From Acidimicrobiales bacterium (GTDB lineage: Bacteria; Actinomycetota; Acidimicrobiia; Acidimicrobiales; AC-14): 44,201 nt of DNA. Both the position numbers and the translations under genes were made by a program. Location of the stretch: assembly GCA_025463925.1 (NCBI GenBank), contig JAODBK010000040.1, positions 1-44,201 of the forward strand. The letters are read 5' to 3'. This document shows, one piece after another, positions 8,388-15,690 of this stretch. Numbering within the stretch: position 1 is the stretch's first letter; every line of letters starts with the position of its first letter. Below the pieces are notes generated by a model that worked only from the letters and a program-made list of their open reading frames with translations, did no database searches and was not told where the DNA came from.

Positions 8388-9514
8388 CCCAAGCGCGTGA
8401 GAACGGCGTCGAGACGGGCCGCGAGGCGGTCGTAGGAGAAACACTCCACGGCGCGGGCACGGGCGGCGGCTCCCATGGAACGGCGGAGCTCGTCGTCGTC
8501 CAGCAACGTGGCCAGCGCGTTCGCGGCCGCGTGGGCGTCGCGCGGCCGATCGACCACGAACCCCGTCTCACCGTGGGCCACCGCTTCCGCGGCGCCGCCG
8601 CTCGCGCCTGCGACCTGCGGTACGCCACTCGCGGCCGCCTCGACGAACACGATGCCGAACCCCTCCTGCTCCAGTCCACCCCACCGGTTGCGGCACACCA
8701 TCGCGAACACGTCGGCACATCCGTACAGCGCGGGCAGGTCGTGGTCGGGGACGCGACCGAGCAGGCGCACCGGCGCGCCGGCGCGCCGCACCCGTTGCAC
8801 CAGCCGTCCCCGATCGCGACCGTCGCCGGCGATGGCGACGACGAGGTCGGGGCGCGCCGGCGACAGCGCCGCGGCGGCATCGACCAACACGTCCATCCCC
8901 TTGCGCGGCACGAGCCGGCTCACCGAGACCACCAGCCGCCCGTCGGCCGGGAGGCCGAACGACGCGCGCGCGGCCCGTCGCCGGCTCTCCTCCTCGATCG
9001 GCCGGAAGCGCTGGTTGTCGACACCGGGCGGCACCTCGGTGATGTCGAGGTGCACGTGGCGGCCGGCGGCGCGGCGCGCTTCGGCCGCCGGGTAGCCGCC
9101 GGCGGCGAGGACATGGCTCGCGCCGCGCAACACCCGCGCGAGCAACCGGCGCGACCCGGGGAGCCGGCCCGGCACGGTGACCTCGGCGCCGTGCACGACC
9201 ACCGCGTAGCGGTGACGGAGGCGGGACCCGACGAGCCCCAGCGGCAGCGCCGGGTCGAGCACGACCAGGCCGGCACCGATCTCGTCGGCCAGCTGATCGA
9301 TGGCGCCGGCCAGCGCGGCCGTCGGCAGGAGCACGCGCGATCGCGACCGCTCGATGCGGAAGGGCTGCTCGGCGTCGAACGCCGCCGAGTCCGCGTGCCG
9401 CGTGGTCAGCACCGCGAACGAGTCGGGCGGCAGCCGGCGCCACAGCTCCCAGAGATACGACTGGATCCCTCCCACCTTGGGCGGGAAGTCGTTGGTGACG
9501 AGGAGGTGCGGCAA
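8384..9514 (-). CDS. pimB: GT4 glycosyltransferase, PimB-like mannosyltransferase
   Basis: A 376-residue GT-B glycosyltransferase of family 4. The N-terminal LLVTNDFPPKVGGIQSYL, the linker PPGVDNQRFRP, the SVSRLVPRKGMDVLVDA strand and the donor-site EQEGFGIVFVEAAASGVPQVAG (with EX7E) all match the PimB/PimC group. The closest family I recall is GDP-mannose-dependent phosphatidylinositol-monomannoside alpha-1,6-mannosyltransferase, which would act on the inner membrane face. The most upstream plausible start is TTG 9514, 7 nt after the QueG stop. Genes for a membrane protein, SRPBCC and ArsA ATPase follow, as around mycobacterial pimB (memory). The exact acceptor is not proven by sequence. Confidence 0.8.
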   Translation of the reverse strand: MPHLLVTNDFPPKVGGIQSYLWELWRRLPPDSFAVLTTRHADSAAFDAEQPFRIERSRSRVLLPTAALAGAIDQLADEIGAGLVVLDPALPLGLVGSRLRHRYAVVVHGAEVTVPGRLPGSRRLLARVLRGASHVLAAGGYPAAEARRAAGRHVHLDITEVPPGVDNQRFRPIEEESRRRAARASFGLPADGRLVVSVSRLVPRKGMDVLVDAAAALSPARPDLVVAIAGDGRDRGRLVQRVRRAGAPVRLLGRVPDHDLPALYGCADVFAMVCRNRWGGLEQEGFGIVFVEAAASGVPQVAGASGGAAEAVAHGETGFVVDRPRDAHAAANALATLLDDDELRRSMGAAARARAVECFSYDRLAARLDAVLTRLG

Positions 9515-9521
9515 CGCCTGC

Positions 9522-10676
9522 TCAGGACCTGCGCTCGACCGCCGCGGCCAGCTCGCCCAGCACGGCGCCGTCGGTCTCCTCGACGAGCGCGGCGGCGACG
9601 AGATCGTCCCGCCCGAGCCGGCGCGCCGCCCACACCGCGTGCGCTCGCACCAAGGGATCGTCGTCCGACAACGCGCCGGCCAGCGCGGCGGCGACGCCGG
9701 CGTCGTCACCGCGCCCGACGTTGCCGAGCGCGACCAGCGCGTTGCGGCGGAGGTAGCGCGCCGCGCGACCCGGGATGTACCAACGGCCGTGGCGCGCCAT
9801 GAGCTCGTCGTCGGTCGCGCCCAGCAGCGCCAGCAGGTCGACCGTGGGTTCGGCCGTCGCGCCCGCCGGTCGCGACGGGTGCCGGCGCTCGTCGGACCGG
9901 TTCGGCGGGCAGACCTCCTGGCAGTCGTCGCATCCGTAGATGCGATCGCCCAACGCGACGCGGAACTCGCGGGGGAAGGGCCCGGGCGCCTGGACCAGAT
10001 GGGCCAGGCACCGCCGGGCGTCGAGCACACCGGGCGCGACCAGCGCGCCGGTGGGGCACGCCGGCAGGCAGCGCCGGCACGCGCCACAGCCGTCGGCCAT
10101 CGGCCGGTCCGCCGGCGCGAGTGGTGCGTCGGTGACCACCGAGCCCAGCACGAACCACGACCCGCGATCGCCGACGAGCAAGTTGGTGTTCTTGCCGTAC
10201 CAACCCAGCCCGGCGCGGTAGGCGGCCTCGCGGTCGACGAGCGCGTTGTCGTCGACGAGGACGCGCGCCTGCCAGCCCTCGGACCGCACCACCTCGGCGA
10301 CCACGCCCAACGCGACGCGCAAGGCGCGGTAGTGGTCGGACCACGCGTATCGCGCCACCCGCGCCACGGGCGCGGCACCGGCGCGGCCTCGGTCGCGCTC
10401 GCGGTCCGCCGGCGCCGCCCGGCGGTAGTGCCGCGCCCCGACGACGAGCGATCGGGCGCCGGGCAGCGTCGCCGCCGGATCGGTCGAGCGCTCCGGCCGG
10501 CGGAAGGTGAACGCCATGCCACCGTGCAGGCCGGCGGCGCGACGGGCCTCGAGGTCGGCCCGGGTACCGGTGAACGGCCGCGCCGACGCCACACCGACAG
10601 CGTCGAGGCCCGCGGCCAGGCCGGCCGCCTGCGCCACCTCGGCGAGCTCGCGCAACTCCACGGCGGGCGGCGTCAT
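9522..10676 (-). CDS. queG: Epoxyqueuosine reductase QueG
   Basis: A 384-residue cobalamin- and Fe-S-dependent enzyme that reduces epoxyqueuosine to queuosine in tRNA. The N-terminal half carries the DUF1730-like part with VLVDDNALVDREAAYRAGLGWYGKN. Two ferredoxin-type 4Fe-4S motifs follow: CGACRRCLPACPTGAL and CDDCQEVCP. The C-terminus has a short HEAT-like helical repeat region (ARYLRRNALVALGNVG, PLVRAHAVWAARRLG). The length fits the family. The start is ATG 10676; no strong Shine-Dalgarno is present. It lies between sepH and the PimB-like gene on the minus strand. No other queuosine-pathway gene is in the window, so queuine salvage may be encoded elsewhere. Confidence 0.92.
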   Translation of the reverse strand: MTPPAVELRELAEVAQAAGLAAGLDAVGVASARPFTGTRADLEARRAAGLHGGMAFTFRRPERSTDPAATLPGARSLVVGARHYRRAAPADRERDRGRAGAAPVARVARYAWSDHYRALRVALGVVAEVVRSEGWQARVLVDDNALVDREAAYRAGLGWYGKNTNLLVGDRGSWFVLGSVVTDAPLAPADRPMADGCGACRRCLPACPTGALVAPGVLDARRCLAHLVQAPGPFPREFRVALGDRIYGCDDCQEVCPPNRSDERRHPSRPAGATAEPTVDLLALLGATDDELMARHGRWYIPGRAARYLRRNALVALGNVGRGDDAGVAAALAGALSDDDPLVRAHAVWAARRLGRDDLVAAALVEETDGAVLGELAAAVERRS

Positions 10677-10710
10677 CCGCCCATGCTGGCACCGGCGCGG
10701 ATGGCGGCGG

Positions 10711-11667
10711 TCAGCGGGCGCGGAGCGGGCGAGGCCGGCGGGAGCCGGTACCGGTCGAGCTGCGCCGCACCGCGACGGTCGCCCGGCGCGGCGGGGCGGC
10801 CGTCGGCGCCGTCTTCCGGGCCGCCACCTTCTTCTTCGCCGGCACCTTCCGTGAGGTCGCCTTCTTCCTCGCGGGGGGCTTCCTCGTACCCTTCTTCTTG
10901 GCCGTGGCCTTCCGGGCCGCGGCCGCCTTCCGGGGCGCGGCCTTCTTGCGCCGGGCCGCCTTGCGCGCCGGTGTCGCCGGCTGATCGACCGGGTCGCCGA
11001 CCACCCGCCCGCGTCGCCGCCGGCGCCCGGGCTCGACGTACGCCAGCTCGGAGGCAAGCCGGTTGCGCGCCACCAGCTCACCGTCCACGTCGAGCTCCCA
11101 CTCGGCGAGCTGCTTGCGGCTGCGCGACCGGTACGCGAACCGGATCGACCACGACCCGTCCGGGTGCTGGAACGCCGACCACGCCTGTTCGAACTCCTCG
11201 TCGCCGAGCGACACCCCCTTGTCGCGGAGGTTCCACCCGACGGCGACCCCGAGCGGCTGCGCGCTCGGCCCGAGCCGCGGCTTGCCGTACTGCAGCCCCC
11301 GCACGCGGTCGACGATCCGCTTCTGCTCGGCGATGATCGGCACCGCGAAGCGTTCGACCCACTCCTCGTCGACGCCCGCCTCGCCGGCGACCTCGGCGAT
11401 CGACCTGCCGGCCCGGATCCGGGCCTGGATCTCGCGTGGGGTGAGGCTGCTCTCCGGCGCCGGGCGGCGGTGGGGCCGGTTCGCGGGACCGGGCAGCTCC
11501 ACGGTCTCGGCGTCGGCGCCGTCGCGCCGGCGGATGATGTCGTTGATCGTCGCCACCAGCGCGGCGTCGAGCGGCACCACGAAGCCACCCGACCGGGCGC
11601 CTTTCCGGGCGCTGAAGATGAGCGCCTCGTGGTCGGTGGTGAACCCCACCAGGTGCAGCTTCTGCAA
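10711..11667 (-). CDS. sepH: Septation regulator SepH with lysine/alanine-rich tail
   Basis: A 318-residue protein of the DUF3071/SepH family, an FtsZ-interacting cell-division factor of actinobacteria. The N-terminal LHLVGFTTDHEALIFS strand-rich part and the helix-turn-helix-like LTPREIQARIRAGRSIAEVAGEAGV region are characteristic. The C-terminal third, from about residue 235, is a histone-H1-like run of AARRKKAAPRKAAAARK and PAKKKVAARK type repeats, strongly basic. TTG 11667 is chosen because GGGGAG (11673-11678) lies 5 nt upstream; a GTG at 11712 would add 15 arginine-rich residues. The tail could bind DNA; that is inference. SepH function in Streptomyces and Mycobacterium is established knowledge. 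Confidence 0.87.
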   Translation of the reverse strand: MQKLHLVGFTTDHEALIFSARKGARSGGFVVPLDAALVATINDIIRRRDGADAETVELPGPANRPHRRPAPESSLTPREIQARIRAGRSIAEVAGEAGVDEEWVERFAVPIIAEQKRIVDRVRGLQYGKPRLGPSAQPLGVAVGWNLRDKGVSLGDEEFEQAWSAFQHPDGSWSIRFAYRSRSRKQLAEWELDVDGELVARNRLASELAYVEPGRRRRRGRVVGDPVDQPATPARKAARRKKAAPRKAAAARKATAKKKGTRKPPARKKATSRKVPAKKKVAARKTAPTAAPPRRATVAVRRSSTGTGSRRPRPLRAR

Positions 11668-11739
11668 CCGCGCTCCCCGCGACCCGGGACGGCGCGCCCG
11701 GACTTCGGGCACCCTGGGCGGGAACGTACCATCCGCTCC

Positions 11740-11955
11740 TCAGGCGCCCGCGGACCCTGGCTCGTGGGCCGAGCGGCGGGTGTGGCGGAGCTTCGGGACG
11801 AGCCCGGCCTCGGCCAGCAGCCGGACCGAGCGGGCGTCGGCCACGTCGATGACGACGGCCTCGTCCGGCTCGCGGTTGCAGATGAACGTCACCACGCAGT
11901 CGTCGCACGCATCCGTGCCCTGCATCACGCACTCGTCGCAGCTGATCGTCAGCAT
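11740..11955 (-). CDS. Small cysteine-rich protein (CDEC/CDDC)
   Basis: A 71-residue protein beginning MLTISCDECVMQGTDACDDCVVTFI. Four N-terminal cysteines in two CxxC pairs (C6, C9, C17, C20) could hold zinc or an Fe-S cluster. The middle is a strand-helix segment, and the tail is polar. No named domain is recognised, although similar short proteins are widespread in actinobacteria (memory). The ATG is preceded by a CATACT hexamer 6 nt upstream, which could be the -10 element of a leaderless transcript. Confidence 0.65.
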   Translation of the reverse strand: MLTISCDECVMQGTDACDDCVVTFICNREPDEAVVIDVADARSVRLLAEAGLVPKLRHTRRSAHEPGSAGA

Positions 11956-12042
11956 GGGCCCAGTATGCCGAGGGGGTACGACAGGAACCCCGAGAAGGCC
12001 CGTACGTCGGCGCCCGGCGGCCCGTTCCCTCGACAGGCGGGG

Positions 12043-12081
12043 CTGGCGGACGTCCTCCCCCCTTGCCTGGCCGTCCGCCAG
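12043..12081 (-). terminator. Perfect 10-bp stem-loop downstream of the zinc-ribbon gene
   Basis: CTGGCGGACG (12043-12052) is the reverse complement of CGTCCGCCAG (12072-12081), with a 19-nt loop. It begins 19 nt after the zinc-ribbon stop on the minus strand, in the 144-nt gap before the cysteine-rich gene. No U-tract follows, so termination is inferred from position and stem strength only. Confidence 0.5.
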
Positions 12082-12099
12082 TACCGCCGCCTCCTTTGC

Positions 12100-12360
12100 T
12101 CAGCGACCCGGGGAATCGGCGGGCGCGGTCTCGCCGGTCGGCGCGACCGCATCGACGGCTTCGACGGCTTCGACGGCCTTGCCGCTCCCGCACCAGCGGC
12201 ACACGACGTCCTCGACCCGCTCGTCGAGCACGTCCTCGTCCTCCACCGAGAGCTCGCCGCCGATCGAGTAGTGGAAGAACGCCCGCGTCCGGCGGGTGAC
12301 GGTGACGTCGAAGCGCGTGAGGTTGCCACACGCGGCGCAGCGGTAGCGGGGCGTCGTCAC
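12100..12360 (-). CDS. Small zinc-ribbon protein
   Basis: An 86-residue protein starting VTTPRYRCAACGNLTRFDV. CAAC near the N-terminus and CRWC (in VEDVVCRWCGSGK) form a four-cysteine zinc ribbon around a strand-rich core. The C-terminal tail is a short Val/Glu/Ala repeat followed by a Pro/Asp/Arg-containing end and looks disordered. The start GTG (12360-12358) stands 10 nt after a TAGAGT hexamer, fitting a leaderless transcript. It diverges from the DUF885 gene. The function is not known; a nucleic-acid-binding or RNA-polymerase-associated role is only a guess from the fold. Confidence 0.65.
   Translation of the reverse strand: MTTPRYRCAACGNLTRFDVTVTRRTRAFFHYSIGGELSVEDEDVLDERVEDVVCRWCGSGKAVEAVEAVDAVAPTGETAPADSPGR
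12152..12178. repeat. Three tandem 9-bp units inside the zinc-ribbon gene
   Basis: TCGACGGCT repeats with period 9 (12152, 12161, 12170; last base differs in the third copy). In the gene it encodes the VEA/VDA triplets of the tail. Frame-preserving, so copy-number change would only alter tail length. Confidence 0.8.
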
Positions 12361-12369
12361 GGCGATGCG

Positions 12370-12389
12370 TACTCTAATGTCCGCCGGCG
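12370..12389. promoter_or_regulatory. Overlapping divergent -10 elements
   Basis: On the plus strand TAATGT (12375-12380) is 8 nt before GTG 12389. On the minus strand TAGAGT (12376-12371) is 10 nt before GTG 12360. Both fit TANNNT and share two bases, so the two leaderless promoters would compete. No clear -35 was found for either. Confidence 0.45.
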
Positions 12390-13918
12390 TGAATCCACGG
12401 CTGGGCGCCCTGTGCGAGCTCATGCTCCCCGGGGTGCGGGAGAACGCAGGGCTGCATCTCTACGACGGCCACGTCGCCGACCTGTCGCCGGCCGGCGTCG
12501 CCGGCCACCTGGCGGCGATCGCGGAGGCCCGGCGGGTCACGCCGCCGGAGCGCGACCCGTTCGACGAGGGCCAGCTCCGCGCCTTCGAGGACGCGATGGT
12601 CACCCGTTTCGACCGCTTGGCCGAGCACCGGCGCAACCCGTACGTGCACCTCGACAACCTCGACCTCGCCGGCTACGACCGCGAGTACGCCCCGGCGGAG
12701 GCGCGCGAGGAGGCCCGCCGGCGCCACCTCGCGGCGTGGCCCGACGCCGTCGACAACGCCATCGAGTCGCTCGACTCGGTGCCCGGCCCGGTCGCGAAGG
12801 GGTTGCTCGGCGCGGCCCGCGGCCTCGCCGCCGACGTCGGCCAGCGCGACGCCGACCGCGAGGTCGCCGAAGCCGCGCTCGCCGCGCACGCCCGCTTCGT
12901 CGGGCACCTGGAGGGCATCGCCGCGTCCGGCGACCCCGATGTCGCGCTGGGCGCCGACGGTCTTCAGGCGCTGCTCTCGGCGAGCGAGGCGATGCCGGTC
13001 GACCTCGGCCGCCTGGCCGCCCGCGCCGACGCCGAACGCGACCGCCTGCTCGACATGCTGCAGGCGGCGTGTCGCGCCGTCGATCCCGACGCCGCGCCGG
13101 CCGACCTCATCGCCACCCTGTTGCGCGACCACCCCGACGCCGGTGGGGTGCTCGACGAGGCGCGGGCCCAGGTCGCCGAGGTCGTCGCGTTCACCCGCGA
13201 GCACGACCTCGTACCGAACCTGGACGGCGAATGCCTCGTCGGGCCGGCGCCACCCTCGCGCCGGTGGGCCATGGCGATGATGGCGTGGGCCGGGCCCTAC
13301 GAGCCCGAAGCCCCTTCGTGGTACCACGTCACCCCGCCCGACCCGAGCTGGCCGCCCGAGGAGCAGGAGGAGTGGCTGTCGGTGTTCAGCCGCACGACGC
13401 TGCCGGCGATCACCGTGCACGAGGTCGCGCCCGGCCACTTCGCACATGGCCGCGCCCTGCGGCGGGTCGGCACCGACGTGCGCCGGATGCTGCAGTCGGA
13501 GGCGTTCGTCGAGGGGTGGGCCCACTACGCCGAGGAGCTCTGCCTCGAGGAGGGCTTCCGCGCCGACGACCCGCGCTACCGCGTCGGCGTCGCCATCGAA
13601 GCGCTGATCCGCGTGACCCGCCTCGCCTGCTCGATCGGCGTGCACTCGCGCACCATGTCGCTGGACGACGCGGTGGGCCGCTTCGAGCGCGACGGCTTCC
13701 TGCTCGGCCCGGCGGCCCGGTCCGAGGCGGTGCGGTCGACGTTCGACCCGACGTACGGCCGCTACACCTGGGGCAAGCTCGAGATCCTGACGCTGCGCGA
13801 CGAGGCGATCGCCCGCTGGGGCCGCGGCTACTCGCACACCCGCCTCCACGCCGCCCTCCTGGCCCTGGGCTCGCCCTGCCTCGGCCTCATGGGCCGCGTC
13901 CTCGACGAATCCAGCTGA
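12389..13918 (+). CDS. DUF885 family zinc metallopeptidase-like protein
   Basis: A 509-residue protein of the DUF885 family, thought to be soluble metallocarboxypeptidase-like enzymes. The zinc site is visible as HEVAPGHFAHG (HExxxGH type) at about 345, followed by EAFVEGWAHYAEELCLEEG, which supplies the third ligand and conserved tyrosine. No signal peptide is seen, so it is probably cytoplasmic. Start options are ATG 12365, ATG 12377 and GTG 12389; GTG 12389 is preferred because the -10-like TAATGT covers the second ATG. The substrate is unknown. A long hairpin ends the gene before the LexA-controlled nuclease. Confidence 0.85.
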   Translation: MNPRLGALCELMLPGVRENAGLHLYDGHVADLSPAGVAGHLAAIAEARRVTPPERDPFDEGQLRAFEDAMVTRFDRLAEHRRNPYVHLDNLDLAGYDREYAPAEAREEARRRHLAAWPDAVDNAIESLDSVPGPVAKGLLGAARGLAADVGQRDADREVAEAALAAHARFVGHLEGIAASGDPDVALGADGLQALLSASEAMPVDLGRLAARADAERDRLLDMLQAACRAVDPDAAPADLIATLLRDHPDAGGVLDEARAQVAEVVAFTREHDLVPNLDGECLVGPAPPSRRWAMAMMAWAGPYEPEAPSWYHVTPPDPSWPPEEQEEWLSVFSRTTLPAITVHEVAPGHFAHGRALRRVGTDVRRMLQSEAFVEGWAHYAEELCLEEGFRADDPRYRVGVAIEALIRVTRLACSIGVHSRTMSLDDAVGRFERDGFLLGPAARSEAVRSTFDPTYGRYTWGKLEILTLRDEAIARWGRGYSHTRLHAALLALGSPCLGLMGRVLDESS

Positions 13919-13924
13919 CCCCCC

Positions 13925-13988
13925 CACCCCGGATTCTGAACATCGTTGGTGTCGGTATCCGACACCAACGATGTCCGGAATCGGGGTG
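13925..13988. terminator. Long imperfect palindrome with perfect 15-bp core
   Basis: The core CATCGTTGGTGTCGG (13941-13955) is the exact reverse complement of 13959-13973, with loop TAT. The outer parts (13925-13940 and 13974-13988) also pair with a few mismatches, giving arms of about 30 bp. It lies just after the DUF885 stop and before the LexA-box promoter. A terminator is likely; an interspersed palindromic repeat family is the alternative. Confidence 0.65.
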
Positions 13989-13991
13989 TGC

Positions 13992-14020
13992 TTGTGGTCG
14001 AACACGTGTTCGCTTACCGT
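13992..14020 (+). promoter_or_regulatory. SOS promoter with LexA box in the spacer
   Basis: TTGTGG (13992-13997), a 17-nt spacer and TACCGT (14015-14020) form a promoter. The spacer holds TCGAAC-ACGT-GTTCGC (13998-14013), matching the actinobacterial LexA consensus TCGAAC-N4-GTTCGA. The ATG at 14029 is 8 nt after the -10, so the mRNA is probably leaderless. LexA binding would cover the promoter completely. Confidence 0.8.
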
Positions 14021-14028
14021 GAGCCACC

Positions 14029-15690
14029 ATGCAGCGGTCGTTCGAGGACCTGGGGACACCGCTCCGCGAGGTCACGTTCTGCGTCGTCGACCTCGAGACC
14101 ACCGGCGGCTCGCCGAAGCGCGACGCGATCACCGAGGTGGGCGCGGTCAAGCTCCGGGGCGGTGAGTGCCTCGGCACCTTCCAGACGCTGATCAACCCCG
14201 GCGTCGCCATCCCGCCGTCGATCACCTACCTCACCGGCATCACCGAGTCGATGGTGCTGCCGGCGCCGCGCATCGAGGGGGTGCTGCCGGCGTTCCTCGA
14301 GTTCGCGCGCGACTCGGTGCTCGTCGGCCACAACGTCCGCTTCGACATCTCGTTCCTCGACGCCGCGTTCGGGCGCCATGGCTATCCCCGCATCCGCAAC
14401 CGCGTCGTCGACACCTGCGGTCTGGCCCGCCGCCTCGTGCGCGACGAGGTGCCCAACTGCAAGCTGTCGACGCTGTCCGAGCGCTTCCGGCTCGCGCACC
14501 GCCCGAGCCATCGCGCCCTCGACGACGCCCTCGCCACCGGCGACCTGCTGCACGCGCTGCTCGAACGGGCCACCGCGTTCGGCGTGCTCGGGTTGGAGGA
14601 CCTGCTCGAGCTGCCGACGCTCCGCGGCCACCCGCAGGTCGCCAAGCTGGCCCTCACGACCGCCCTTCCCCGGCGGCCCGGCGTCTACTTCTTCCTCGGA
14701 CCGGGCCGGCGCGTGCTGTACGTCGGCAAGGCGCGCGACATCCGCTCGCGCGTGCGCTCCTACTTCTCCGGCGACGACCGGCGGAAGGTGGACCAGCTGC
14801 TGCGCGAGGTGGTCGAGATCGACCACACCGTCACCCGCAACGCGCTGGAGGCCGCGGTGCTCGAGGTGCGGATGATCCACCGGCACCAGCCGCCGTTCAA
14901 CCGCCAAGCCAAGCTCTGGCGGCGGTACGTCTACCTCAAGCTCACGCTCGACGAGCGCTTCCCGCGGCTCTCGGTCGTGCGGGTGGCCAAGCCGGGCGAC
15001 GGCTGCCTCTACCTCGGCCCGCTCGGCTCGACCGCGGCGGCCCGGGCGGTGGCCGACGCCATCGAGTCGGCGGTGCCCATCCGCCGGTGTACCGGCCGGC
15101 CGGGTCGGGCGCCGAAGCCGTGGCCCTGCCCGCCGGCGCAGCTCGGCGTCGCCACCTGCCCGTGCTCCGGCGCGATCTCCGAGGTCGACTACCGCGCGCT
15201 CGTCGACCAAGTCGTGCGCGGGCTCACCACCGACCCGGCGCTGCTGCTCGACCCGCTGGCCGGCCGCATGCGCGACCTGGCCGCGTCCCGACGATTCGAG
15301 GAGGCCAGCGCCACGCGCGACCGCGCCGACGCGCTTGCCCGCGCCCTGGTGCGGCAGCGCCGCTTCGACGGCCTGCGGCGTTCGGGCCGGCTCGAGGTCA
15401 CGGTGGCGGATGTCGACGAGCCCGCGGTCCTCGGCGGCGGCCGCCTCATCGCCGGCGACCAACTCGCCCTCGACGATCTCGACATCGACGCCGGCGACGG
15501 GCCGGTGCCGCGCCATCTGGCCGACGAGTTGTCGTGCGTGGCCGCGTGGCTCGACGCCGAGACGGCCAAGGGCACCGTGCACCTCCTGCACTGCGACGGC
15601 GAGCTGGCGTCCCCGCTCCCCCGCATGCCCCGCTTCACGCCGAGCCAGCCGGCTCCACGCGGCCGAGCGACGCGGCCTGCTCCCGGCTGA
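14029..15690 (+). CDS. DnaQ-type 3'-5' exonuclease fused to UvrC-like GIY-YIG nuclease
   Basis: A 553-residue two-nuclease fusion. The DEDD exonuclease domain (about 15-180) has DLETTG, GHNVRFDISFL and HRALDDA. The UvrC N-terminal GIY-YIG domain (about 215-300) has GVYFFLG and VLYVGKARDIRSRVRSYF. Downstream come a UvrC-like cysteine-containing region and a UVR-type helix (AGRMRDLAASRRFEEASATRDRADALA). The UvrC C-terminal RNase H and HhH domains are absent. The architecture resembles mycobacterial Rv2191 (memory) and functionally E. coli Cho, an SOS-induced UvrC homologue. A LexA box lies directly upstream, supporting a DNA-damage role. The last 56 nt overlap the end of trpD on the opposite strand. 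Which lesions it cuts is not known. Confidence 0.9.
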   Translation: MQRSFEDLGTPLREVTFCVVDLETTGGSPKRDAITEVGAVKLRGGECLGTFQTLINPGVAIPPSITYLTGITESMVLPAPRIEGVLPAFLEFARDSVLVGHNVRFDISFLDAAFGRHGYPRIRNRVVDTCGLARRLVRDEVPNCKLSTLSERFRLAHRPSHRALDDALATGDLLHALLERATAFGVLGLEDLLELPTLRGHPQVAKLALTTALPRRPGVYFFLGPGRRVLYVGKARDIRSRVRSYFSGDDRRKVDQLLREVVEIDHTVTRNALEAAVLEVRMIHRHQPPFNRQAKLWRRYVYLKLTLDERFPRLSVVRVAKPGDGCLYLGPLGSTAAARAVADAIESAVPIRRCTGRPGRAPKPWPCPPAQLGVATCPCSGAISEVDYRALVDQVVRGLTTDPALLLDPLAGRMRDLAASRRFEEASATRDRADALARALVRQRRFDGLRRSGRLEVTVADVDEPAVLGGGRLIAGDQLALDDLDIDAGDGPVPRHLADELSCVAAWLDAETAKGTVHLLHCDGELASPLPRMPRFTPSQPAPRGRATRPAPG

